Shown in pieces: positions 45,685-53,698 of a stretch of DNA of 64,000 nucleotides. Source of the DNA: an uncultured bacterium (GTDB lineage Bacteria > Cyanobacteriota > Vampirovibrionia > Gastranaerophilales > Gastranaerophilaceae). The notes under the pieces are model-generated. The model saw nothing but the letters and a program-made list of their open reading frames with translations. It made no database searches and was not told where the DNA came from. The stretch is from NCBI GenBank assembly GCA_949284715.1, contig CASDWH010000015.1, positions 1 to 64,000 on the forward strand. The letters run 5' to 3'. Each line of letters opens with the position of its first letter. Within the stretch, counting starts at the first letter, position 1. The translations under genes were made by a program, and so were the position numbers.

Positions 45685-47034
45685 GTGTTAGAAAAATTTA
45701 CGGAAAAAGCGGTAAATGTAATAATCGAAGCGCGGAATACAGCAGCAGAACTCGGAAGCAGCGAAGTTAAACCCGAGCATATATTACTGGCATTAGTGAA
45801 AGAAGCAAAAGGTATTTCTTTAAAACTATTTAAAATGCACAATATAACAGAACAAACGCTTTTGGATAAAATGGGTGTTGAATATTCAACCAACATCCAT
45901 ACCAGAGAAGTTCCGTTTGGCAAAGAATGCAAAGAAATCCTTAAGCGTACAATGGATTTTGCTAAAAAGACAGGGAATGAGAATATTCTTTTTGAGCATA
46001 TTTTCCTTGTAATCATTACTGATAAGAATTCTAATATTGACGAATTACTATCAGAATTCGGATTTGATTTTTATCAGGCGCGGGAAATTTTATCAAAACT
46101 TGTTCAAAGGAAAACAAAAAAACTTATCCACCCTGAAGCAGAAGATGAAGAAGATAAGAGCAAAACTTGTTTCGATTCTATATATGAAGGTTCCGAACTT
46201 TCTAATATTCTGGACAGTGCAGCCGCTAAATTATCTGCCTCGCACTACGAAATCCTCGGGACAGAACAAGTTTTCAGCGCAATACTGGAGGATTCCGACT
46301 CTGATTTATCAAAGATATTTGCAAGTGCAGGAATTACCCCTGAAATATTTGCAGAGGGATTAAATAAACAACAATCACGAAAGTCAGAATTTGAAGATAA
46401 AAAAATTATTTTCACACCAAATGCTTTCGGTGTTATGAATCTGGCCCTCCAAATTGCAAAAGAGTACGGTTCATCCGTCGTAAGACCGGAACATGTTGTA
46501 TTGAGTATTTTAACGTCAAAAAAAGGACTGGCTTATGACGTACTGAAAGATCTTAAGGTTAATGAAGAGGAACTTATACACGCAATTGTAAAACCTATAG
46601 AAAAGCAAATGCCAGAAACCCTCAGAATTCTGAGATTAGCCAAAGAAGAGGCACGAAGAATAGGCCGGAATATTGTCGGCACAGAAATGTTTCTGCTCGG
46701 CATTATTGCAGAAGGAACCGGAATTGGTGCTGCGGTGCTTAAAGAGCTTGAAATTACTCTTAAAGATGCAAGACTCGTAGTTGAAAATATTGTAGGATTT
46801 GGCAACGAGTATTTTGACAAAGAAATTGTATATACAAAACGCGCTAAAAGGGTTTTGGAGCGGGCATGGATGCTTGCCAAAAAACAAAATAAAACAAAAA
46901 TCGGCTCAGAGGATCTTCTCTCTGCAATAACAGAAGAACCCTCATCTCTTGCGATGAAAGTACTTGCCCAGCTAGGTGTTGATGCAGTCGAAATTAAGTA
47001 CGGAATTTTAAATGAATGCAGCAAGAACCAGTAG
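45685..47034 (+). CDS. Clp N-domain-only protein with six R-repeats
   Basis: 449 residues from a GTG start after GAGGAG. It consists almost wholly of Clp repeats: about 1-66, 72-140, 165-232, 245-312, 314-380 and 385-446, i.e. three double Clp_N domains (FTEKAVNVIIEARNTAAELG.., VRPEHVVLSIL.., RILRLAKEEARRIGRN.., RAKRVLERAWMLAKKQ..). The ATPase cores of ClpC/ClpB are missing: no Walker motif is present. ClpC N-domains bind substrates and adaptors such as MecA/McsB, so this could be a multivalent adaptor, decoy or scaffold. Bound by DUF1292 and tilS, it is in the housekeeping run. Confidence 0.85.
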   Translation: MLEKFTEKAVNVIIEARNTAAELGSSEVKPEHILLALVKEAKGISLKLFKMHNITEQTLLDKMGVEYSTNIHTREVPFGKECKEILKRTMDFAKKTGNENILFEHIFLVIITDKNSNIDELLSEFGFDFYQAREILSKLVQRKTKKLIHPEAEDEEDKSKTCFDSIYEGSELSNILDSAAAKLSASHYEILGTEQVFSAILEDSDSDLSKIFASAGITPEIFAEGLNKQQSRKSEFEDKKIIFTPNAFGVMNLALQIAKEYGSSVVRPEHVVLSILTSKKGLAYDVLKDLKVNEEELIHAIVKPIEKQMPETLRILRLAKEEARRIGRNIVGTEMFLLGIIAEGTGIGAAVLKELEITLKDARLVVENIVGFGNEYFDKEIVYTKRAKRVLERAWMLAKKQNKTKIGSEDLLSAITEEPSSLAMKVLAQLGVDAVEIKYGILNECSKNQ

Positions 47035-48341
47035 TTTTAAAAATCAAAAACTTTTTGGATAAATATAAACTGCACGGTAAAAAATTTGTTATAGGGTTTT
47101 CTGGCGGTTTTGATTCAATGTGTACTCTGGATATTTTATCAAGAACAGATGTACAGTTAATTGCGGCACACTACAACCATGGCTGGAGAATAGAAGCGGA
47201 TACCGAAGAACAGCATTGTAAGGAATTTTGTGAAATCCGCGGCATAGAATTTTACAGCGGGCATGCGCCAGAAGATTTAAAACACACGGAAACTGCCGCA
47301 AGAGAAGCAAGATACAATTTTTTAGAGCAAGTCCGGCAACTGTATAATGCTGACGGAATTATTACTGCCCACAACAGCGATGATAATGCCGAAACTGTTT
47401 TATACAGAATTATAAAAGGAACCGGAATATCCGGCTTAAAAGGGATTCAACCGGTTAGAGATAATATTTACAGACCAATACTTGACTGCACGCGTTCTGA
47501 AATTGAAACTTACTGCAAAACTCACAACCTTTCTCCTAATATAGATTCTTCAAACTCTGATATAAAATACAACCGGAACCTTATCAGACACAAAATTCTA
47601 CCGGCAATGGAGAGTATTAATCAGGAAGTTAAAAATTCTATTAACAAGCTCTCTGAACTGGCAAAACTTGATGAAAAAATTATTAATGAGTATATAGAAC
47701 AAATAACCCGAAATGTTCTTGATAATAACCGTATAATCATTCCGGAGTTTATCAAACTATCTGGCGCACTTCAACAAAAAATTATTTATAATCTGGTTTC
47801 AAAATACCTTGATGAATATGATTTAAAAAAAATAAAAGAGTGTCTGGCGTTTATTTCAGACAATTGCCAGAATAATGAAACTAAAAAGAAATCTCTTACT
47901 ACAGATATATGGCTCGCTGTTAATAAGCATGAATGTATAATTTACAAAGAAGAACCAGTTTATAGTAATGAAATTCTAATTAACGGATGCGGAGAATTTA
48001 AACTGGGCGAAAATGTTTTAGTTATTGAAGAATGTATTAAAGCCCCCGGGAAATTCCCTGAAGATAAAACAGGGATTGCCTATGTTGATTTATCAAAGAT
48101 TGTCTATCCTTTAACACTCAGACAGGGCAGAAATAATGATACTATTAAACCGCTCGGCATGAATGGTTCAATGCTATTAAAAAAATATTTAAGCGGAAGA
48201 AGAATTACACAATACAAAAGGAAAAATCTTCCGGTGCTTGCCTGCGAGAATGAAATACTGTGGGTTCCGTTTGTCGGGCTAAGTTCAAATATTGCCGTAA
48301 ATAGTATCCCGACTCATAAATTATATTTTTTAGCAGAATGA
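47016..48341 (+). CDS. tilS: tRNA(Ile)-lysidine synthase
   Basis: 441 residues. It adds lysine to the C34 of tRNA-Ile2 so it reads AUA. Seen: the PP-loop ATP motif FSGGFDSMCTLDILS, AHYNHGWR, THN-type EAR repeat (AAREARYNFLEQ), HNSDDNAETVLYRIIKGTG, RPILDCTRSEIETY, and a C-terminal TilS_C domain ending in AVNSIPTHKLYFLAE. It overlaps the Clp N-domain gene by 19 bases. It is the last gene before the tRNA. Confidence 0.95.
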   Translation: MQQEPVVLKIKNFLDKYKLHGKKFVIGFSGGFDSMCTLDILSRTDVQLIAAHYNHGWRIEADTEEQHCKEFCEIRGIEFYSGHAPEDLKHTETAAREARYNFLEQVRQLYNADGIITAHNSDDNAETVLYRIIKGTGISGLKGIQPVRDNIYRPILDCTRSEIETYCKTHNLSPNIDSSNSDIKYNRNLIRHKILPAMESINQEVKNSINKLSELAKLDEKIINEYIEQITRNVLDNNRIIIPEFIKLSGALQQKIIYNLVSKYLDEYDLKKIKECLAFISDNCQNNETKKKSLTTDIWLAVNKHECIIYKEEPVYSNEILINGCGEFKLGENVLVIEECIKAPGKFPEDKTGIAYVDLSKIVYPLTLRQGRNNDTIKPLGMNGSMLLKKYLSGRRITQYKRKNLPVLACENEILWVPFVGLSSNIAVNSIPTHKLYFLAE

Positions 48342-48353
48342 TAAAAATACCTC

Positions 48354-48381
48354 TTGACAATCAGCGTTGATATAATAAACT
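48354..48381 (+). promoter_or_regulatory. promoter-like boxes before tRNA-Gln
   Basis: A perfect TTGACA (48354-48359) is followed by TATAAT only 11 bases on (48371-48376), too close for a normal spacer; TAAACT at 48376-48381 gives a 16-base spacer. Either combination could drive the tRNA, which starts 15-20 bases later. Confidence 0.4.
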
Positions 48382-48395
48382 AAAGTTGTGGCCAA

Positions 48396-48470
48396 TGGGG
48401 CGTCGCCAAGCGGTAAGGCAGCGGGTTTTGGTCCCGCCATTCAGAGGTTCGAATCCTTTCGCCCCAGCCA
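48396..48470 (+). tRNA. tRNA-Gln (anticodon TTG)
   Basis: 75 bases including an encoded CCA. The acceptor stem TGGGGCG pairs with CGCCCCA (48460-48466) followed by discriminator G and CCA. The anticodon loop TTTTGGT places TTG at 48428-48430, reading CAA/CAG. The T arm is AGAGGTTCGAATCCTTT. A T+G-rich terminator follows. It is the only tRNA in the window. Confidence 0.96.
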
Positions 48471-48473
48471 ATA

Positions 48474-48509
48474 AAAAAACGGGAGCTGTAACAGCTTCCG
48501 TTTTTTTAC
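48474..48509 (+). terminator. terminator after tRNA-Gln
   Basis: ACGGGAGCTG, loop TAA, CAGCTTCCGT followed by seven T residues, starting 4 bases after the CCA. Confidence 0.85.
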
Positions 48510-48616
48510 TAATATTGCAGCTTAATGTTCTTTATTTGGATTTTCATCAGGATTTTATAATACTCAATTAGCAAGATTTATAAGCAAAAATATTTTTGTT
48601 GTGTTTTTATAAAAAT

Positions 48617-49546
48617 ATGAAAATTAATAATTATATATTTAATAATTATATATTTAATAATATATCTTTTTATAAACAAAAAAATTATTATCGCATTGGA
48701 AATTATTGCTTAGATAAAATTCCCGATAAAATTAATTCCGCAGCAATCAAAGAAATCTCACTGCCTTTAAAATTGTTACTTCGCTGTTTTTCGCCAAAAC
48801 GAATAAAAGAAATGGCACAAATAAATTTATATGCTGCCAACAAAGTTAAATCATATTTTGACAGTCTATATGGAACAAATAATTATACATTAATTGCTAT
48901 CGGCCGTTCTGTTGCATCAATTGCCGAAACAGCCAAAGCGCTTGGGGCAGATGCTAAAATCATTCCGCTGTCAGGTTTAAAGAATGGACTACCACAAAAT
49001 ATTCCAAATACAGATATTTATAAAAAATATTTAGACAGTATTGGTATAAACAAAAATAGTTTAGCCGGTAAAAGACAACATATACTTATAGATTATACCT
49101 ATTCAGGAAACTCTCTGGCTACAGCTCAATCTTTCCTGGAACAAAATTGCTTAACTTTTAATAAAGAACAACTTGTGCATATTTCGATTAATAATTTATT
49201 AAAAGATGAGTTTTATAATAATGAGTGGGATTTATTATTTAGTTTAAACAGATTTAAATTATACTCAATGGTAGGAAAATTAAATATCAATAACTTAAAA
49301 AATGTATTTGTCCAGGCAAATGTTAATACCGCAGAAGAATACAAATCACGTGCTGCAAAGTATATAAGAAAATTATTTTTGTTCCATGTTTTTGATAAAT
49401 TTAATTCTAATAAATTTAAATTTGTAAAACCGGATAAAGAATTAAATATGCTAAATAAGCATTATCTGTCACAAAAAGCCATGAAGGCAAGATTGGAATT
49501 ATCAATAAAAAGACAAAATATTTATTTAGAGCGGTTAACTGAATAA
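48617..49546 (+). CDS. phosphoribosyltransferase-like protein, uncharacterised
   Basis: 309 residues from the ATG at 48617 (a TTG upstream is less likely; no Shine-Dalgarno is seen). A Rossmann-like strand TLIAIGRSVASIAETAK and, downstream, ILIDYTYSGNSLATAQ resemble the PRPP-binding region of phosphoribosyltransferases, where the family has (V/I)(D/E)(D/E)xxxxGxT. Both acidic residues are not preserved, so the call is tentative. The N-terminal 15 residues come from a 15-bp tandem repeat (NNYIF twice). Preceded by the tRNA terminator; function unknown. Confidence 0.4.
   Translation: MKINNYIFNNYIFNNISFYKQKNYYRIGNYCLDKIPDKINSAAIKEISLPLKLLLRCFSPKRIKEMAQINLYAANKVKSYFDSLYGTNNYTLIAIGRSVASIAETAKALGADAKIIPLSGLKNGLPQNIPNTDIYKKYLDSIGINKNSLAGKRQHILIDYTYSGNSLATAQSFLEQNCLTFNKEQLVHISINNLLKDEFYNNEWDLLFSLNRFKLYSMVGKLNINNLKNVFVQANVNTAEEYKSRAAKYIRKLFLFHVFDKFNSNKFKFVKPDKELNMLNKHYLSQKAMKARLELSIKRQNIYLERLTE
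48626..48660 (+). repeat. 15-bp tandem repeat
   Basis: The unit AATAATTATATATTT occurs at 48626-48640 and 48641-48655, with a partial third copy. It sits at the start of the phosphoribosyltransferase-like frame and encodes NNYIF; it could shift the N-terminus in other strains. Confidence 0.75.
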
Positions 49547-49647
49547 CTACACCCGCCGGAGCATAAAAGTCTATTGCTCTGTAAATTTTTTGTTACAATA
49601 AGGCAATTTATTCTTTTGTTATTTTTTATTACAGACGGAGGTGTGTT

Positions 49648-50202
49648 ATGAATACAAAAATTATTAATAATGTAATCAAGATGAAAAACTCTTTTACGCA
49701 AGCCGGAAGATTCAAAAACCAAATGTACAATGATTTATATTCCGCCGGAATGCGTGAAATCCGAGAAAGAACTATAGATAAAGACCGCTTTGTTCTTATG
49801 GCTTCAAAAACAACAGGTAAAGGTAAAAGTGATATTACTTTCGGTGTAGATTTAAAGAAAGGATATATACAAAAACAGACAGAATTATCACGTATACTGA
49901 CCTGCTATGATAAAAAACTATCTCTGGTAACAAAATTTTTTACAGATATGCAGGGCAACCTGCTTCGCAGAATAACCCGAAAACAGACTTCTGTTAATGG
50001 AAAAAACTTTGCTGATGAAACTATTACGGAAGTTCCTGATAAATATACAAAAATTACCAAAACAGGAAATACAATTAAACGAAAAGTAAATGTAGAGTAC
50101 ACAAACGGAAATAAATATAATTTTACGGAAGATAACAACGGAAACAAAATATACAATAGAATTATTGACGGAGTAGAATATACTTTTTTCAAAAACAAAT
50201 AA
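49648..50202 (+). CDS. uncharacterised 184-residue protein
   Basis: Basic protein beginning with a GGAGG binding site 6 bases before the ATG. Residues 12-40 are a Lys/Arg-rich helix (KMKNSFTQAGRFKNQMYNDLYSAGMREIRERT). The remainder (KSDITFGVDLKKGYIQKQ, then repeating YTKITKTGNTIKRKVNVEYTNGNKYNFTEDNNGNKIYNRI) looks like beta-hairpin repeats, resembling RHS/YD-type or wedge strands but too short to assign. No signal peptide. Not part of an obvious operon. Confidence 0.55.
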   Translation: MNTKIINNVIKMKNSFTQAGRFKNQMYNDLYSAGMREIRERTIDKDRFVLMASKTTGKGKSDITFGVDLKKGYIQKQTELSRILTCYDKKLSLVTKFFTDMQGNLLRRITRKQTSVNGKNFADETITEVPDKYTKITKTGNTIKRKVNVEYTNGNKYNFTEDNNGNKIYNRIIDGVEYTFFKNK

Positions 50203-50245
50203 TCGCCTGTATGTTTTTGAAGCTTTTCTATCAATCGCCGGTATA

Positions 50246-50275
50246 TTGCTAGGAAATCCGAAAATGTGCTATACT
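50246..50275 (+). promoter_or_regulatory. promoter of the CDF transporter, short or absent leader
   Basis: TTGCTA (50246-50251), an 18-base spacer, and TATACT (50270-50275); the ATG lies 8 bases later, so the mRNA would begin almost at the start codon. No Shine-Dalgarno is present. Confidence 0.5.
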
Positions 50276-50283
50276 CAAATGGT

Positions 50284-51180
50284 ATGGAGATAGTTACAGA
50301 AAAAAAATTGGCCGCAGGTCTATCAATAACATCAAATGCGATAATAATCCTTCTAAAATTTATTGCTGGTATTATTTCCGGCTCAATTAGTATTATCTCC
50401 GAGGCAATTCATTCTTTGAGTGATTGTATTGCTTCCATTCTAACATTTTTTGCTGTAATAAAATCCTCAGAACCTGCGGACAGCGACCACCCGTTCGGTC
50501 ACGGCAAATATGAAGATATGTCCGGTTTTATTGAAGGCGGGCTAATAATCTTTGCTGCTTTTTATATTATTTACGAAGCTGGTAAAAAACTATTCCTGCC
50601 GGAGGCGCCGCAGATTGATACAACTCTTGGTATTGCAGTAATGCTTTTTGCTGTCATTGCCAATTTTTTTGTAAGCCATATTCTTTTTAAAGTAGCAAAA
50701 AAATCAAATTCCATTTCACTTTTTGCGGATGGAGAGCATTTAAGAACAGACATTTATTCCTCCCTCGGCGTAATGACAGGGCTTGTACTGATTAAAATAA
50801 CCGGAATCCATATTCTTGACCCGATTATCGCAATTCTTGTCGCATTTTTTATTTTAAAAGCCGGATTTTCTATATCAAAAGAAACTTTAAACAATCTTCT
50901 TGACGGCTCACTGCCGCCTGAGGATTTAAAAGTTATAGAGGACATCATTCATTCTTGTCCCAATAACCGTATTCTTGGGATAAAAAACCTCAAAGCTCGC
51001 AGGTGCGGCCCTTCTACAGATATTGAACTCACAATGATTTTCCCGCCGCAGATGGCTATACTTGAATGCCACAATATTTGTGATGATATAGAAGAATTAA
51101 TCCGGCAGAAACTCGGGAATGTAACAATCATGATTCACGCAGAACCGGAATGTGCAAAATGTTCAGCACATAAGAACTAA
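50284..51180 (+). CDS. cation diffusion facilitator (zinc/iron efflux family)
   Basis: 298 residues from the ATG at 50284 (a GTG 18 bases upstream is possible). Six membrane helices and the CDF signatures: SGSISIISEAIHSLSDCIAS with His/Asp metal ligands in helix 2, DHPFGHGKYEDM in the loop after it, and ADGEHLRTDIYSS in helix 5 with the second His/Asp pair. It also has the cytoplasmic C-terminal domain (ARRCGPSTDIELTMIF). The His-Asp/His-Asp site points to a Zn-type exporter. It ends with a metal-binding looking tail CAKCSAHKN. Confidence 0.9.
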   Translation: MEIVTEKKLAAGLSITSNAIIILLKFIAGIISGSISIISEAIHSLSDCIASILTFFAVIKSSEPADSDHPFGHGKYEDMSGFIEGGLIIFAAFYIIYEAGKKLFLPEAPQIDTTLGIAVMLFAVIANFFVSHILFKVAKKSNSISLFADGEHLRTDIYSSLGVMTGLVLIKITGIHILDPIIAILVAFFILKAGFSISKETLNNLLDGSLPPEDLKVIEDIIHSCPNNRILGIKNLKARRCGPSTDIELTMIFPPQMAILECHNICDDIEELIRQKLGNVTIMIHAEPECAKCSAHKN

Positions 51181-51219
51181 TAAAATTATCTATATTCGTT
51201 TTCGTGATTTAATAGTAAT

Positions 51220-51861
51220 ATGAACAATTTAGCAATAGACCGGCTAAAAAATATTCCGCAGCTAAATAGGGAGTATACTACACCGGAGAAGAGAGCAAAA
51301 TCGGTAGTTATTCTGGGGAGTTCCAAAACAACAGAACCTCTTATGGAATATTTAGACTTGTGTTCACAGACAACAAAGGAACTTGTTAAAAACGGATACA
51401 ATATAATAACCGGCTGCGGGACAAAAGGGATTATGGGTGCAGCTTACTATGCCGCAAAGGAGGCCTCTGCTATAAACCTTGAAGGGAAACCTGTTCAAAA
51501 TCTTGCAATTATCGTTAATCCGCTGTGGGGAGATGAGAATTTAGACGATTGTTTAGTAATAGGTAAAGCCTCTTCTGAATCTGAAAGAATTATTAAATTC
51601 ACAAGAGTTGCAGATAATTTTGTAATTTTTCCCGGAGGCACAACCACTCTTCAGGAAGCAACAACACTTATCAGACACAATGTTCATTCAGAAGAGAGCG
51701 GGTTAAAAAAAATTATTCTTGCAGGGAAAGAATTTTTTGCAGGACTAAAACAACAGTACGAAACAATGGCAAAAATGCAGCTTTTAAAAAATACGCCTGA
51801 AAAATTTTTCAAAGTTCTTAATGACAAAAATGAAATCATAAAAACTATTTTAAAACGCTAA
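51220..51861 (+). CDS. LOG family protein (lysine-decarboxylase-like fold)
   Basis: 213 residues. A Rossmann fold with VVILGSSKTTEP at the first loop, GYNIITGCGTKGIMGAAYY, and the LOG-type PGGTTTLQE (family PGGxGTxxE, with Thr in place of the second Gly). LOG-type enzymes free cytokinin riboside phosphates or hydrolyse nucleotide monophosphate N-glycosidic bonds; a role in nucleotide metabolism is the usual annotation. The Gly to Thr exchange in the motif may matter. No other helpful neighbour. Confidence 0.8.
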   Translation: MNNLAIDRLKNIPQLNREYTTPEKRAKSVVILGSSKTTEPLMEYLDLCSQTTKELVKNGYNIITGCGTKGIMGAAYYAAKEASAINLEGKPVQNLAIIVNPLWGDENLDDCLVIGKASSESERIIKFTRVADNFVIFPGGTTTLQEATTLIRHNVHSEESGLKKIILAGKEFFAGLKQQYETMAKMQLLKNTPEKFFKVLNDKNEIIKTILKR

Positions 51862-51916
51862 AAACCAGACACCCGGCTAATAGACAACACGGGATAATTT
51901 TTTCATTATTATAGTA

Positions 51917-52345
51917 ATGAAAAAATTAATAACTTTAATTTTAATAGTATTTTTTATGCCGTTCGTGTTTGCCGCTGATTTTTGTAATAAAAAAATAATT
52001 ATAACAAAAGTTACCGACGGCGACACGGTAAAAGGGATTGTTGACGGGCAGGAAATCAGTATCCGGCTGTCAGGAATTGACTGCTACGAAACCTCAAAAC
52101 GGGATAGAGCATACAAACAGGCATATCTAAATAAAATGACAATAGAAGATGTTGTACAAAAAGGCAAAGACTCAAAGATAATTCTTACCAATCTGTTAAA
52201 ATCCAATAATAATATCACTGTCAAATTCACAGATATTGATAAACGGTATAAAAGATACGTCGGAATTCTTTATTCCGGCGAACTTAATATAAATGAATAT
52301 ATGATACAAAAAGGCGGCTGCATGTGTTTTGAGTATAAAAACTAA
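51917..52345 (+). CDS. secreted thermonuclease (staphylococcal nuclease fold)
   Basis: 142 residues with a signal peptide (MKKLITLILIVFFMPFVFA). Then the SNase/OB-fold: VTDGDTVKGIVDG, RLSGIDCYETSK with the active-site Arg and Glu, and DIDKRYKRYVGILY with the second Arg. It should cut DNA or RNA with Ca2+ outside the cell or in the periplasm. The C-terminus is short, with a pair of Cys near the end (GGCMCFEYKN) that could form a disulfide. It is convergent with the next gene (11-base gap). Confidence 0.9.
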   Translation: MKKLITLILIVFFMPFVFAADFCNKKIIITKVTDGDTVKGIVDGQEISIRLSGIDCYETSKRDRAYKQAYLNKMTIEDVVQKGKDSKIILTNLLKSNNNITVKFTDIDKRYKRYVGILYSGELNINEYMIQKGGCMCFEYKN

Positions 52346-52356
52346 ATTTACTTTGT

Positions 52357-52842
52357 CTAAACGCCTCTGAAGTTTTTAAGTTCCGGTTTTTCGGCGGCCA
52401 TTTTTTGAGCATCGGCTGATAGTTTTTGAATAATAAGCTGCCAGAATTTTCCGGCAAACTCTGTATCTGATAACTTGGCCGGCTTTTGCATTTGACCTAA
52501 AAACTCTTTGGCCAATTCCATTTTTTTATTCAGTTTTTTATAAATATCTAATATTTTTACAAATGAGGCTGCAACTTTTTCGTCTGTTTCATGTAAAATT
52601 GCAGTTATTTTAGGTTTTGTAAGCTTAAAGAAACTAATATCTGAACTTCCAAACGTATATGCCACATCTAAAGAGCCTTTACCGTCATTAAACAGGGTAA
52701 TTGTATCATCAGGAAGCTTTTTAGTCTGCGCTTCAAAAATCTTTGCTATATTTTGCCAGCGTTCTGCAAATCTGCCTGCGTCGCTCACATCCAGTCTGGC
52801 TGTAAAATTTACCGGACAATTGTACGATTTAATTCCTTCCAT
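52357..52842 (-). CDS. uncharacterised 161-residue protein with VNFTA tail
   Basis: Starts MEGIKSYNCPVNFTARLDVSDAGRF, with AAGGAG 10 bases upstream. The N-terminal VNFTA fits the F-x-[GA] tail style of this window. The body is a helix-rich alpha/beta domain; the C-terminal 60 residues are Lys/Gln-rich coiled coil (KKLNKKMELAKEFLGQMQKPAK). No signal peptide, no known motif. Function unknown. Confidence 0.6.
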   Translation of the reverse strand: MEGIKSYNCPVNFTARLDVSDAGRFAERWQNIAKIFEAQTKKLPDDTITLFNDGKGSLDVAYTFGSSDISFFKLTKPKITAILHETDEKVAASFVKILDIYKKLNKKMELAKEFLGQMQKPAKLSDTEFAGKFWQLIIQKLSADAQKMAAEKPELKNFRGV

Positions 52843-52996
52843 TTTGTATATCTCCTTGTTACTGTAATAATTGATTATTAATACTAAATTTAAAGAAAAA
52901 AATAATTGCCTTTTTTTGAATAATAATTTACATAATTTAATAAATAGAGGATGTGAAAAATATACATTTTTCTCACAAACCCAATAAACTAAAAAA

Positions 52997-53024
52997 TTTA
53001 CTTTATAATTAAAAATGTTATAAA
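52997..53024 (+). promoter_or_regulatory. promoter of the cupin gene
   Basis: TTTACT (52997-53002), a 16-base spacer and TATAAA (53019-53024), 19 bases before an AAGGAGG ribosome site and the ATG at 53044. Confidence 0.55.
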
Positions 53025-53043
53025 CCTGTATGAAGGAGGAAAA

Positions 53044-53358
53044 ATGAATAAAGTAATCAACCTAAAAAATATCGAATATAAAGAGGAAAGAATAAATAAA
53101 GTTCCCGTATTTGATAATGAGCAAAGCTCATTAACTTTAATTGCATTTAAGAAGGGGATGGAAAGAGCAGTACACATAGATGAAAAAGATGAAGTGGCAC
53201 AAATTATTGAGGGAGATGCAGAAATCACAATTGACGGACAAACCTACAAGCTTGAAGCAGGAGAAATGATTGTTATGCCTGCAGGGACACTGCATGGACT
53301 TAAAGCAGTTTCTGATACAAAAATACTTTTATTAAGACCTAAACATACTCATATTTAA
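53044..53358 (+). CDS. small single-domain cupin
   Basis: 104 residues. Cupin motif 1 is around KDEVAQIIEGDAEITIDG and motif 2 LEAGEMIVMPAGTLHGLKAV; one conserved His of the metal site in motif 1 (usually HxH) is present only as H in AVHIDEKDE, and motif 2 keeps PAGTLH, so metal binding is likely weaker or altered. AAGGAGG precedes the ATG. Such cupins are often sugar- or ligand-binding sensors. A long non-coding region follows. Confidence 0.85.
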   Translation: MNKVINLKNIEYKEERINKVPVFDNEQSSLTLIAFKKGMERAVHIDEKDEVAQIIEGDAEITIDGQTYKLEAGEMIVMPAGTLHGLKAVSDTKILLLRPKHTHI

Positions 53359-53698
53359 TGTACTAAAAGCCAATAATAACACTCTTTTCCCTGTTTGAGG
53401 GCGGCCGAATGTGGGGGATTTACCTTATACCTTTGTCATGTTGAACTCGGTTCAGCATCTTATCAACATGGCATTATGAATTGGTGCAATAAATTGCACC
53501 CTACTGCTTGTACCAAGCCGGCAAAAAAATCAATACCCGTGCCGCATCTCAACCCGGGCGGGGAACAAAAGAGCCATGCCATACCCGCATTTTTCCCATT
53601 CATCCCCCCCTCATTTACCCCCCCCCGCCTTGCATAATCACATTTAAAATCTGACAAAAAAATTGTGTTATAATAATTAAGAAGTTGGAGATATTACT
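53359..53698. other. non-coding region with repeat-like, C-rich tract
   Basis: 340 bases without a credible gene. It holds TGAAC-tcg-GTTCA (53447-53460 area), the perfect hairpin GGTGCAA-TAAA-TTGCACC (53483-53500), and a C-rich tract (about 53605-53633) with runs of six to nine C. The composition differs from all neighbours, so this is likely an inserted repeat-type element, but no terminal repeats or target duplication could be shown. Confidence 0.45.

Noticed and set aside
48354-48376. Canonical promoter for tRNA-Gln from TTGACA and TATAAT
   Set aside because: The boxes are only 11 bases apart, too close for normal sigma-70 use; kept only as promoter-like.
53395-53637. 80-residue frame in the C-rich intergenic tract
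   Set aside because: No Shine-Dalgarno, Pro/His/Ser-rich composition from the C runs, and the opposite strand is equally open.
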